Shown: positions 1 to 6,577 of the stretch, piece by piece
Numbering within the stretch: the stretch's first letter is position 1
How the letters are laid out: each line of letters opens with the position of its first letter
Assembly: GCA_905215505.1 (NCBI GenBank)
Contig: CAJMPU010000041.1
Location: forward strand, 1-7,294
Direction of reading: 5' to 3'
DNA length: 7,294 nucleotides
Source: an uncultured bacterium
GTDB lineage: Bacteria > Actinomycetota > Coriobacteriia > Coriobacteriales > Coriobacteriaceae
Notes under the pieces: model-generated
The model's input: the letters and a program-made list of their open reading frames with translations, nothing else
Databases searched by the model: none
Told to the model about the DNA's origin: nothing
Position numbers and translations under genes: made by a program

Positions 1-690
1 GTCGTCCTCCTGATTGTGCTCCTTCTCGAACTCGTAGTAGAGCGGGAGGTTGGCGAGGTGCGTGGTGTAGCGCCAGCTGGAGGAGTCATCCATGCCGGCG
101 GAAGTGAAGGCACCGTCAACGCCGAGCTCGTCCTTGCGGGCCTGGATGTCATCGGCGCAAGCCTTCAGCTTGTCGAAGGAGTTGATGTCCTCGGCCTTGT
201 AGCCGGCCTTCTCGAGGAGCTCCTTGTTGTAGATGATGCCGTAGCTCTCCTGAACCCAGTCGATACCCAGATCCTTGCCGTCGGACTGCAGCGCCAGGGA
301 GTCGTCGATGAGCTCGCCGCGGAGCTTGGTGTCGGAAAGATCGGCGCAGTAGTCCTTCCAGTTCTTAAGGCCGGTGGGGCCGTTGACCTGGAACAGCGTC
401 GGAGCGGAGCTCTTGGACATCTCGGACTTGAGCTTCTCCTCGTAGGTGTTGGAGGCGGCGGTCACGATCTTGACCTCGACGCCCTTCTCCTTCTTGTACG
501 CCTTGGCGATCTCCTTCCACTCCTTGTCGACCTCAGGCTTAAATTGGAGGAAGTAGACCTCGGCAGCGTCACCAGAAGCAGAGGAGCCGGAGCCGGCAGA
601 ACCACCACAGCCCACGAGACCCAGACCAAGAACCGCAGCCGCGGAGCCAGCGAAGCCCAGGAACTGCCTTCTGCTCATTTCGTTCTTCAT
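1..690 (-). CDS. Sugar ABC transporter substrate-binding lipoprotein (N-terminal 230 residues, runs off the window)
   Basis: Extracellular binding protein that would capture a sugar and hand it to an ABC permease. The start is the ATG at 690-688, preceded by AAAGGG (705-700) with nine bases between; an internal ATG at codon 5 lacks such a site. The N-terminus carries SRRQFLG (residues 6-12), a twin-arginine motif, then an Ala/Gly/Leu-rich segment and the lipobox LVGC with Cys at about residue 28, so a Tat-exported, lipid-anchored protein is predicted. A Gly/Ser linker follows, then a family 1 (MalE/MsmE-like) binding fold with segments such as NGPTGLKNWKDY, YGIIYNKELLEKAGY and WRYTTHLANLPLYYEF. 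Family members are usually about 420-450 residues, so roughly half is present. I recognise similar gut-bacterial proteins linked to oligosaccharide uptake, but the sugar cannot be read from sequence. Permease genes would be expected off the left edge. Confidence 0.9.
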   Translation of the reverse strand, partial: MKNEMSRRQFLGFAGSAAAVLGLGLVGCGGSAGSGSSASGDAAEVYFLQFKPEVDKEWKEIAKAYKKEKGVEVKIVTAASNTYEEKLKSEMSKSSAPTLFQVNGPTGLKNWKDYCADLSDTKLRGELIDDSLALQSDGKDLGIDWVQESYGIIYNKELLEKAGYKAEDINSFDKLKACADDIQARKDELGVDGAFTSAGMDDSSSWRYTTHLANLPLYYEFEKEHNQEDD

Positions 691-713
691 TACAATCCAC
701 CCTTTCACACCGT

Positions 714-732
714 GGCGGCACCCTTTGCCGCC
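714..732 (-). promoter_or_regulatory. Hairpin in the 5' leader of the binding-protein gene
   Basis: On the minus strand GGCGGC (732-727) pairs with GCCGCC (719-714) around a seven-base loop AAAGGGT. It sits nine bases upstream of the Shine-Dalgarno AAAGGG of the binding-protein gene. A weaker GGGG/CCCC hairpin lies at 751-764. They may stabilise the leader or tune translation; there is no T-run, so neither is a terminator. No known riboswitch was recognised. Confidence 0.3.
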
Positions 733-778
733 GCCTTCGGAGATTGGCTCGGGGACTTTGCCCCTTTTGCTGATTTGT

Positions 779-807
779 ACAATACGCTATTTGGCTAGTT
801 GTTTGAA
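779..807 (-). promoter_or_regulatory. Candidate promoter for the binding-protein gene
   Basis: Read on the minus strand: -35 TTCAAA (807-802), 17-base spacer, -10 TATTGT (784-779), each 4/6 to the sigma-70 consensus. It would start transcription near 772, leaving a leader of about 80 bases. The -35 box lies inside the palindrome at 799-810, which would suit repression by steric block. An alternative promoter further upstream is -35 TTGTTT (885-880), 17 bases, -10 TATCAA (862-857), also overlapping an operator-like palindrome. Sequence alone does not decide between them. Confidence 0.4.
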
Positions 808-810
808 CAA
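799..810. promoter_or_regulatory. GntR/TreR-like operator candidate 1
   Basis: TTGTTTGAACAA, a dyad with perfect 5-bp arms around TG. It matches the TTGTATATACAA-type site I recall for TreR of Bacillus at 9 of 12 positions and overlaps the -35 of the candidate promoter of the binding-protein gene. Confidence 0.5.
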
Positions 811-861
811 GTATTACTAGAGCGGTAGAAAAACTTCGGTGAACGGTAATTTCAACTTGAT

Positions 862-872
862 ACTTGACAAGT
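862..872. promoter_or_regulatory. Short palindrome ACTTGACAAGT
   Basis: Perfect 5-bp arms around a central A, directly beside the operator-like site at 874-885 and within the alternative promoter of the binding-protein gene. It could be part of the same control region or the site of a second regulator; no family is assigned. Confidence 0.3.
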
Positions 873-873
873 T

Positions 874-885
874 TTGTATAAACAA
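874..885. promoter_or_regulatory. GntR/TreR-like operator candidate 2
   Basis: TTGTATAAACAA, differing at one position from the TTGTATATACAA-type dyad I recall for TreR. On the minus strand it overlaps a possible -35 (885-880) driving the binding-protein gene. It is the best match of the four copies in the window. Confidence 0.55.
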
Positions 886-903
886 TTACTTGTTATCGAA
901 TGC

Positions 904-958
904 AGAGAAAACGCCCGGTCAAGCCGATGCATCGTCGGTTTGACCGGGCGTTTTCTCT
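904..958 (-). terminator. Long hairpin terminator after the GntR gene
   Basis: 904-922 and 940-958 are perfect reverse complements (19 bp). The stem continues inward through one G-U pair and four more pairs (923-927 with 935-939), leaving a seven-base loop. The outer stem is A-rich on one side and TTTTCTCT on the other, so it could stop transcription in both directions. It starts 38 bases past the GntR stop and lies before the binding-protein promoter, insulating the two minus-strand genes. Confidence 0.85.
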
Positions 959-996
959 TTGAGGACATGAGTCTCGTCAGGCTGCGAGCTAGCCGG

Positions 997-1716
997 CTAT
1001 CGCTTGGAGTTGACGCGGTAGTGGAAGATCTCGGGATGCGTGCGGGCATGCGTCACCTCAAATAAGATGCCGTCCGAGGTGTACGACTGGCTCTCCATAA
1101 CGGCGACGCAGTTGTACTTGCCAAGGTCCAAGTAGCTGCAGTCCTCATCGTTGGCAAGCTCGACGCTCACCGTACGGCGGCTCGCCATCACTTTGACGCC
1201 ACGCTTGTGCTCCAGATAGTCGTAGATAGAGCTTGCCGCAATCTCGGGGGTCAGGCCCTTGGCGATCGACTCCAAAAAGTAGCCGTGGTCCACCTGGCGC
1301 GCGCTGCCGTTGAGGCTTCGGACACGCACGACGCGAATCAGCTCCTCGCCCACCTTAAAGCCAAGGCGGCGCGACAGTTGCTCAGTGCAAATCAAATGTT
1401 CAAAAGACTTGACCTCGGTCGATGCGACGGCATTGTTGCGTTTTGCGAACTCGCCAAACGACTCAACCTCTTCGAGTGCGCCCAGCATGTCGGTTTCGCC
1501 CTTAAGCCAAATAACGCGCACGCCCTTGCCGTGTATAGGCTGCACAAACATCTGGTCGGCCAGCATGCTCAAGGCGCGTCGAACGGTATTGCGCGTGCAG
1601 CCAAACTCCGCGGTCAGCTCGGCTTCGGTTGGCAGCATCTCCTGAAACGCATAGGTCCCGTTAATGATGCGCGAACGGATCTCGCGGTAGATTCCTTCGT
1701 AAATCGCTTTTGGCAT
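997..1716 (-). CDS. GntR-family (HutC/TreR-like) transcriptional repressor
   Basis: A 239-residue sugar-responsive DNA-binding regulator. The start ATG (1716-1714) has GAGGTG five bases upstream. Residues 5-68 form the winged helix-turn-helix, with the typical LPTEAELTAEFGCTRNTVRR segment (28-47) and a wing GKGVRVI (63-69). Residues from about 95 to 234 fit a UTRA effector domain, including SIYDYLE (163-169) and a C-terminal FEVTHARTHPEIFHYR stretch. Length and layout are those of the HutC subfamily, and the N-terminal half resembles trehalose repressors; the effector would then be a phosphorylated or free alpha-glucoside. It is divergent from the PTS gene (224 bp between start codons), and operator-like sites occur upstream of it, of the PTS gene and of the binding-protein gene. 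It is therefore probably a local, autoregulating repressor of both importers. The effector sugar is inferred. Confidence 0.9.
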   Translation of the reverse strand: MPKAIYEGIYREIRSRIINGTYAFQEMLPTEAELTAEFGCTRNTVRRALSMLADQMFVQPIHGKGVRVIWLKGETDMLGALEEVESFGEFAKRNNAVASTEVKSFEHLICTEQLSRRLGFKVGEELIRVVRVRSLNGSARQVDHGYFLESIAKGLTPEIAASSIYDYLEHKRGVKVMASRRTVSVELANDEDCSYLDLGKYNCVAVMESQSYTSDGILFEVTHARTHPEIFHYRVNSKR

Positions 1717-1768
1717 AACTTCACCTCTAATGAATATGTATGGCTAGGCACGATAGCATTTCTTAAAG

Positions 1769-1780
1769 TTGTTTAAACCG
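1769..1780. promoter_or_regulatory. GntR/TreR-like operator candidate 3
   Basis: TTGTTTAAACCG. The first ten bases are identical to the copy at 1891-1900. It lies 53 bp upstream of the GntR start, where it could serve autoregulation. The right half is degenerate (CCG instead of CAA). Confidence 0.45.
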
Positions 1781-1842
1781 ATTATCGGTAAAGTACGGAT
1801 TATTTACCGTCGACGGTTCCCCCGAAACCCAAATCGGACCGA
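1777..1842. promoter_or_regulatory. Cluster of palindromes between the divergent gntR and PTS genes
   Basis: ACCGATTATCGGT (1777-1789) is a perfect dyad with 6-bp arms. CGGTAAA (1786-1792) and TTTACCG (1803-1809) form an inverted pair. ACCGTCGACGGT (1806-1817) is a perfect 12-bp palindrome. TCGGACCGA (1834-1842) is a further 4+1+4 dyad. The shared ACCG/CGGT core differs from the TTGTTTAAAC sites, so a second regulator is possible. None is followed by a T-run, so these are not terminators. Confidence 0.4.
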
Positions 1843-1877
1843 ATCAAAACCGTCAATGCGGCAAGCAGCCAGTCCTC

Positions 1878-1883
1878 TACAAT
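1878..1883 (+). promoter_or_regulatory. Candidate -10 box of the PTS gene
   Basis: TACAAT matches the -10 consensus at 5 of 6 positions. The expected start point near 1890 falls on the operator-like TTGTTTAAAC at 1891-1900. No good -35 lies 16-18 bases upstream, so activation or a weak basal promoter is possible. Confidence 0.35.
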
Positions 1884-1890
1884 GAGTTCA

Positions 1891-1902
1891 TTGTTTAAAC
1901 GT
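1891..1902. promoter_or_regulatory. GntR/TreR-like operator candidate 4
   Basis: TTGTTTAAACGT, immediately downstream of the TACAAT box and 38 bp before the PTS start codon. This is a standard position for a repressor that blocks early transcription. Confidence 0.45.
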
Positions 1903-1928
1903 TCTTGCTCGCACAGCATGTTGCATCC

Positions 1929-1934
1929 GGAAGG
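1929..1934 (+). promoter_or_regulatory. Ribosome binding site that fixes the PTS start
   Basis: GGAAGG, six bases before the ATG at 1941. The in-frame ATG at 1905 has no comparable site, and the family's N-terminus (MLQKIQRFGG) begins exactly at 1941. Confidence 0.8.
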
Positions 1935-1940
1935 CATATT

Positions 1941-4391
1941 ATGCTGCAGAAAATCCAACGCTTTGGCGGGGCAATGTTCGCGCCCGCCATGCTGTTTTCT
2001 ATATCAGGCCTCATGGTCGGCATCTCCGCCCTCGCCACGACCGTAGACATCGTCGGTGACCTCGCCGTATACGGAACCCCTTGGTACGTTTTCTGGACCA
2101 TCATCCAGCGCGGCTCGTGGACGGTCTTTAAACGTCTCCCGCTCCTTTTTGCCGTAGCGCTGCCTATCGGTCTTGCCCAAAAGCAACCGGCACGCTGCTG
2201 CCTCGAGGCACTCGTGGCCTATTTTGCCTATTGCTTCTTTTTGAGCGAGATCATTAAGCTGAGCGGAGACAACCTTGGGCTTAAGTACCCATCATCTTTG
2301 ACCCCCGCCAGCGGTATCACCGTCATCGACGGCATCAAGACGCTCGACACCGGCATTATCGGCCCGCTGGCGGTATCGGCAACCGTCGTCGCCATCCATG
2401 ACCGCTTCTACGATGCCAAGGTTCCCGATTGGCTCGGCACCTTCTCGGGTTCCTCGCTGGTCTACCTCATCAGCTTTTTTGCCGTGTTTGCCCTTGCCGC
2501 CATCTCGGCCGCCATCGTGCCCTTCGCATACGCCGTGACCGAAACGCTGCGCCACGCACTTGCGGGCGTCGGCCCCTTCGGCGTGGGCATCTTTGTGTTT
2601 TTGGAGCGAGCACTCGAGCCCATGGGGCTGCACCACCTGCTCTATATGCCCATCTATTACGACAATCTGGTCATTCACGACGGTATTTACGCCACGTGGA
2701 CCAACCTGCTCCCCATTCTCTCCCATAGCACGCGCCCTTTAAATGAACTTGCGCCCTGGGCAGGTTTTACCGCCACCGGCTGGGGCAAGCTCTTTGGCCT
2801 TCCCGCCATCGCGGCAGCATTCTATTTCACCGCCAAACCCGAACGCCGCGCCGGCCTTAAGGTCATCCTTTTGCCCGCCATCGTCGCCTCGGTGGTCTGC
2901 GGTGTCACCGAGCCGCTCGAGTTTCTCTTTATGTTCACCTATCCTGGACTCTTTTTGCTCTACGCCGTCCTATCCTCCTGCCTTGCCATGACCATGAACT
3001 TCTTTGGCATCGTCGGCATCTTCTCGGGCGGTCTCATGGAAATGACGGCCTTCAACTTCATCCCACTCATGCGAATGCATGCCGGCTCCTACCTTTTGGC
3101 GCTCGGTATCGGTCTTGCCTTTAGCCTCATCTTTTTTGTTAGTTTTCGAGCACTCATCTTGGTCTATGACCTTAAGACGCCGGGCCGCGAGGATCATGTC
3201 TCCAATCGCGCGGCAATCGATCGTTTAACGGGAAGCGGCTTTGCCAAAGAGCAATCTCCCAATGGCGAGGTCAGTATTCAATCCGATCAAGATCACGTCC
3301 TCGCCGAGCGGGTAATTCAGCTTTTAGGTGGCGTTGGCAATATCGTGGGCGCAACCAACTGCGCCACGCGCCTGCGCGTCGAGGTCGCAGACCCTTCCAT
3401 CGTTGCAGATAATGCGTCGTTTGTCGCGGTGGGCGCCAAGGGCCTCATCATTACGGGCAAGACCGCCCAGGTGATTATTGGCATCTCCGTTCCCCGCGTT
3501 AAAGAGCATTTTGACCAGATCATGGGCCTCGAGCCGGGATTTGTGCCCACCACCTCGGCCTCCCCTGCCGCCAGCGCAGCCCATAAGCGCGGCGATATCT
3601 GCTTCTTCGATATCGACGGAACACTCGCCTGGCAAGACCCTCGAGTGGCACAAGAGCTTCCCGAGAGCGAGCGAGACCTCTCCCCCTATCCCAATGAAGC
3701 GGTCTCGCAAGCCATCCGTGATTTTGTCGCCAAGGGCAATATGGCGTTTATCTGCACAGGGCGCACGCTGAGCTGCATCCATCCAAAGCTGCTCGAGCTG
3801 CCCTGGACCGGCATCGTCTGCCTCGCGGGTGGCTATGTCGAACTTGAGGGACACGTGATTCGCGATTTGGCGATGACGCCCGGCATGCTGCAGCGCCTTG
3901 CTCCCATTCTTGAGCAATCGGACGAAGTGATTCGTTTTGAGGGACTCAATGGCGTCGTTCGCATGAGTGCCGATGCGCCCGACGCCCCGGGATACGCCCG
4001 CACCGTGGGCGATGCAATTACGCAGCTGCAACATTACAGCGCCTACAAGATCTTAATGTCCACGTCGCTTGCCAGCCGCATCGCTCAGGATCAAGCGTTT
4101 GAGCCGCTGCTCTGCTTTAACGAGCTCGAGCTCGAAGTGACCGAGATTTCGCCTCGCGAATGCACCAAGCGCGAGGGTATCCAGTCCGTACTCGACGCCC
4201 TCGATCCCCACCACGGAACCGTATACGGCATCGGCGACGCCAGCAATGACGTCTCGCTGATGAACGCCGTCGATGTCGGTATCGCCATGGGCAATGCGCC
4301 GGACTTCCTCAAGGAAAAGGCCGACTATGTCACCGACAGCATCGACCACGACGGCGTCGTCACCGCGCTCGAACACTTTGGGCTTATCTAG
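1941..4391 (+). CDS. Alpha-glucoside-type PTS EIICB permease fused to a Cof-type HAD phosphatase
   Basis: An 816-residue membrane protein. Residues 1-410 are an EIIC sugar channel of the glucose/alpha-glucoside PTS family. The start MLQKIQRFGGAMF, the WTVFKRLPLLFAV and GIKTLDTGIIG segments, GLHHLLYMP and GVTEPLEF (321-328) follow Bacillus MalP/GlvC closely. Residues 451-528 are EIIB with the phosphorylated Cys474 in TNCATRLR. No EIIA is present, as usual in this family, so a separate glucose-type EIIA must supply phosphate. After a Ser/Ala/Pro linker (about 529-550), residues 553-816 form a HAD-IIB (Cof) phosphatase. All its motifs are intact: DIDGTL (557-562; Asp557, Asp559), Thr606 in CTGRT, Lys743, and GIGDASND (Asp766, Asp770). 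The permease would import and phosphorylate a disaccharide; the phosphatase might dephosphorylate the product or another sugar phosphate at the membrane. Roles are known for the separate families; the combined role is inferred. No phospho-alpha-glucosidase gene is visible here. Confidence 0.93.
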   Translation: MLQKIQRFGGAMFAPAMLFSISGLMVGISALATTVDIVGDLAVYGTPWYVFWTIIQRGSWTVFKRLPLLFAVALPIGLAQKQPARCCLEALVAYFAYCFFLSEIIKLSGDNLGLKYPSSLTPASGITVIDGIKTLDTGIIGPLAVSATVVAIHDRFYDAKVPDWLGTFSGSSLVYLISFFAVFALAAISAAIVPFAYAVTETLRHALAGVGPFGVGIFVFLERALEPMGLHHLLYMPIYYDNLVIHDGIYATWTNLLPILSHSTRPLNELAPWAGFTATGWGKLFGLPAIAAAFYFTAKPERRAGLKVILLPAIVASVVCGVTEPLEFLFMFTYPGLFLLYAVLSSCLAMTMNFFGIVGIFSGGLMEMTAFNFIPLMRMHAGSYLLALGIGLAFSLIFFVSFRALILVYDLKTPGREDHVSNRAAIDRLTGSGFAKEQSPNGEVSIQSDQDHVLAERVIQLLGGVGNIVGATNCATRLRVEVADPSIVADNASFVAVGAKGLIITGKTAQVIIGISVPRVKEHFDQIMGLEPGFVPTTSASPAASAAHKRGDICFFDIDGTLAWQDPRVAQELPESERDLSPYPNEAVSQAIRDFVAKGNMAFICTGRTLSCIHPKLLELPWTGIVCLAGGYVELEGHVIRDLAMTPGMLQRLAPILEQSDEVIRFEGLNGVVRMSADAPDAPGYARTVGDAITQLQHYSAYKILMSTSLASRIAQDQAFEPLLCFNELELEVTEISPRECTKREGIQSVLDALDPHHGTVYGIGDASNDVSLMNAVDVGIAMGNAPDFLKEKADYVTDSIDHDGVVTALEHFGLI

Positions 4392-4477
4392 CCAAGCCCC
4401 TACCGCACTTGCGGCCGCATGGACCAATCGTCTTCAACCGCCGCGCTCGACGCCCTAATGTGGCAATATGTTGTCTG

Positions 4478-4483
4478 CATAAT
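4478..4483 (+). promoter_or_regulatory. Weak candidate -10 box for the polyprenyl synthase gene
   Basis: CATAAT, 5 of 6 to the -10 consensus, lies 24 bases before the ATG at 4507. No convincing -35 is seen. The 115-bp gap after the PTS gene shows no clear terminator (only a short CCGC/GCGG hairpin near 4402-4413 without a T-run), so readthrough from the PTS gene is possible. Confidence 0.25.
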
Positions 4484-4506
4484 GCAACGATGCAACCTAT
4501 CAAAGA

Positions 4507-5532
4507 ATGCGAGAACCCGTGTCCAGTCCGTTTACCAGCTTTTTAGCCCAGCACTTTGACCAGATTAACGACTATCTGGCCACGTTCTTTGACGGACAGG
4601 CGACTTCCGCCGATATCGAGCGCTACCTGTATACCCCGCTCTCGGCATTTACGGCAAACACTGGCAAGCGCCACCGCCCGCTCATCTGCATGCTCGCCGC
4701 CACTGCGGTAGGCGGCAGCTTTGAGAGCGCCCGCAGCGCAGCGGCGGCCATCGAGCACTTTCAGTCGGGCGCACTCATCCACGACGACATCGCCGACAAC
4801 GGGCAGATTCGTCGCGGCAAGCCCTGCATGCACCTTACCGAGGGCACCGGTCTTGCCATCAACTGCGGTGACCTGGCGCTCACCATGGTCACCAAGACGG
4901 TTCTCGACGACCCCACACTCAACGCAGACGTGAAGCTTCACGTGCTCCACGAGCTTACCGAGATGATCGTCCGTACCATCGAGGGCCAAGCGCTCGACCT
5001 GGGCTGGGTCCGCGACGAGCGCTTTGACATTTCGGTCGACGATTATCTGGACATGGCGACGCACAAGACCGCGTACTACAGCGGAGCGACGCCGCTTGCC
5101 GCCGGAGCCATTATCGGCGGCGGCAGCGAAGAGCAGATTGAGGCACTGCGCGCCTTTGGGCTGCACACGGGCCTTGCCTTCCAGATTCAAGACGACCTGC
5201 TCAACTTGATCGGCACCAAGGAGGCCGCCAACAAGGACTTCCGCACCGATATCACCGAGGGCAAGCGCACCCTCGTTGCCGTGCATGCCCTGTCAGACGA
5301 GCGCTATCACGACGAGATCGAGGCAATCCTTTCCTCGGGCACCGAGGACCCTGCGCAGCTCGCACGCGCCGTGGAGATCTTCCAGGAGACCGGCTCCATC
5401 GATTACGCCCACACCTATGCGCTCGACCTGACCGCTAAGGCCAAGGCCGCTATCGAAGGCGTCGAGCTCGACCCGCATGCGTGCGAGCTCTTCCTCTCAA
5501 TGGCAGATTTCTTTGTGGAGCGTCTTAACTAG
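4507..5532 (+). CDS. Polyprenyl diphosphate synthase (all-trans isoprenyl transferase)
   Basis: A 341-residue cytoplasmic enzyme condensing isopentenyl diphosphate with an allylic diphosphate, to feed quinone side chains or the lipid carrier pathway. Visible motifs: GKRHRP (53-58), the first Asp-rich motif HDDIAD with DDxxD at 93-97 followed by RRGKP, HKT (186-188), the second Asp-rich motif FQIQDDLLN (225-233) and DITEGKRT (248-255). The second motif ends in Asn instead of the usual last Asp; I recall the same change in some active geranylgeranyl-type synthases. Residues four and five before the first motif are Ala and Gly, not the aromatic residues that stop chain growth at C15, so a product of C20 or longer is inferred. 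The ATG at 4507 has no proper ribosome site; the GTG at 4519 (four residues shorter, weak GAGA upstream) is an alternative start. Chain length and pathway are not decided by the window. Confidence 0.92.
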   Translation: MREPVSSPFTSFLAQHFDQINDYLATFFDGQATSADIERYLYTPLSAFTANTGKRHRPLICMLAATAVGGSFESARSAAAAIEHFQSGALIHDDIADNGQIRRGKPCMHLTEGTGLAINCGDLALTMVTKTVLDDPTLNADVKLHVLHELTEMIVRTIEGQALDLGWVRDERFDISVDDYLDMATHKTAYYSGATPLAAGAIIGGGSEEQIEALRAFGLHTGLAFQIQDDLLNLIGTKEAANKDFRTDITEGKRTLVAVHALSDERYHDEIEAILSSGTEDPAQLARAVEIFQETGSIDYAHTYALDLTAKAKAAIEGVELDPHACELFLSMADFFVERLN

Positions 5533-5573
5533 CGGGGGTCATAAAACCTGTGGGCAGCGAGTTTGGGTACAAG

Positions 5574-5603
5574 TTGCTACACTATTGAGTGCATGTTTAT
5601 AAA
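5574..5603 (+). promoter_or_regulatory. Candidate promoter for the CwlM-like gene
   Basis: -35 TTGCTA (5574-5579), 18-base spacer, -10 TATAAA (5598-5603), with a TG at 5594-5595 just upstream of the -10 region. It predicts a leader of about 60 bases. The preceding polyprenyl synthase gene ends at 5532 with no clear terminator in between. Confidence 0.4.
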
Positions 5604-5671
5604 TTGTCTCGCGTTGTCTATCCGACACACGCTCAAAATAGTACGAATGGTACGCCGAAAGGGGTTCGTTC

Positions 5672-6577
5672 ATGGAACCTATTACCACAGGCATGCAGGG
5701 AGCAGCCGTCGAGGACGTCCAGTCCCGCCTTCTGCAGCTCGGCTATACAATCGATGACGCCGAGGTTGTCGACAAGCGCTTTGGCACCACCACCGAGCAG
5801 GCCGTCAGCACCTTCAGGCTCGACAGCGGCCTTGCTGCCGGTCATGCCGTCGATATCCCCTGTTGGAGCGCCCTGGTCGACGCCTCGTATAAGCTGGGCG
5901 ACCGCACCCTGTATCTTCGCATGCCCAATTTCCATGGCGCCGATGTGCAGGCCCTGCAGCGCGCTCTCAACGTTTTGGGCTTTGCCTGTGGCGAAGACGA
6001 CGGCTACTTTGGTCCGCATACCGAGGCCGCCCTGCAGCAGTTCCAGGAAAATGTCGGCCTGTTTGCCGACGGCATGGCCTTCCAGGACACCTACGCCTAC
6101 ATCAACCGCCTGCACCATGTGTGGGAGGGCAAGCCCTCGGTCACCGAAGCCGAGTCCCGCATCGGTTTTGCTCGCGCCGCCAACGTGCTCGAGCGCTTCC
6201 AGATCGCCGTTATCGGTGAGGACCCCATCGCACGCAGCGTTGCTTCGCGCATGTGGAACATCGCCACGGCAACGACCGACAACAGCGGCATGATGCTCTG
6301 CGACTCCGAGGTCCCAACCGACGTTGACCTGGTGCTCGAGATCGCAAGCGACGAGCTGCCCGCCGACGCCGCGCCACGCGCCACGATTGCCCTCGCCGAG
6401 TGCCACAACCTGGCCCAGCGCATCCGCACCGCCAATGTCGCCGTGCAGCAGAAGCCGGCTCGCATTCGCATTGAGCTCACGGGCATGACGCGCTACAACG
6501 GCACCTTCACGGCCAGCGACGCGCAGACGCTCGCCGTACGCCTACTCGATGGCGTTTGCGATGCCCTCGCAGATTAG
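5672..6577 (+). CDS. cwlM: CwlM-like protein: two peptidoglycan-binding domains plus a degenerate amidase-like domain
   Basis: A 301-residue protein starting at ATG 5672, with GAAAGGGG (5657-5664) seven bases upstream. Residues 7-68 and 87-146 are two PG_binding_1 repeats. The second has the form GADVQALQRALNVLGF, then DGYFGPHTEAALQQFQ and GLFADG. The stretch ASYKLGDRTLY (71-81) joining the repeats matches, as far as I recall, mycobacterial CwlM, and the domain order is the same. In CwlM an Amidase_3 domain follows; here residues 175-301 have that outline (IAVIGEDP, then DVDLVLEIASDE, then RIRIELTGM) but lack the His and Glu zinc ligands. No signal peptide or membrane segment is seen, so it is predicted cytoplasmic. 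CwlM of Mycobacterium is a non-catalytic cytoplasmic activator of MurA, controlled by phosphorylation; a similar regulatory role is inferred here, not shown. Databases may call it simply a peptidoglycan-binding protein. Confidence 0.8.
   Translation: MEPITTGMQGAAVEDVQSRLLQLGYTIDDAEVVDKRFGTTTEQAVSTFRLDSGLAAGHAVDIPCWSALVDASYKLGDRTLYLRMPNFHGADVQALQRALNVLGFACGEDDGYFGPHTEAALQQFQENVGLFADGMAFQDTYAYINRLHHVWEGKPSVTEAESRIGFARAANVLERFQIAVIGEDPIARSVASRMWNIATATTDNSGMMLCDSEVPTDVDLVLEIASDELPADAAPRATIALAECHNLAQRIRTANVAVQQKPARIRIELTGMTRYNGTFTASDAQTLAVRLLDGVCDALAD

Noticed and set aside
16..798. Plus-strand open frame of 260 codons
   Set aside because: It is antisense to the binding-protein gene, which has a ribosome site, signal peptide, lipobox and family motifs; the plus frame has low-complexity Leu/Val/Gly content.
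4399..4415. CCGC/GCGG hairpin as a terminator of the PTS gene
   Set aside because: The stem is only four pairs and no T-run follows.
4543..5286. Minus-strand 247-codon frame opposite the prenyl synthase
   Set aside because: The plus strand encodes every conserved prenyl synthase motif in order; the antisense frame has no recognisable domain.
5589..6293. Plus-strand 234-codon frame overlapping the CwlM-like gene
   Set aside because: It is a Ser/Pro/Arg-rich shadow frame in GC-rich DNA, while the other frame carries clear peptidoglycan-binding repeats and a good ribosome site.
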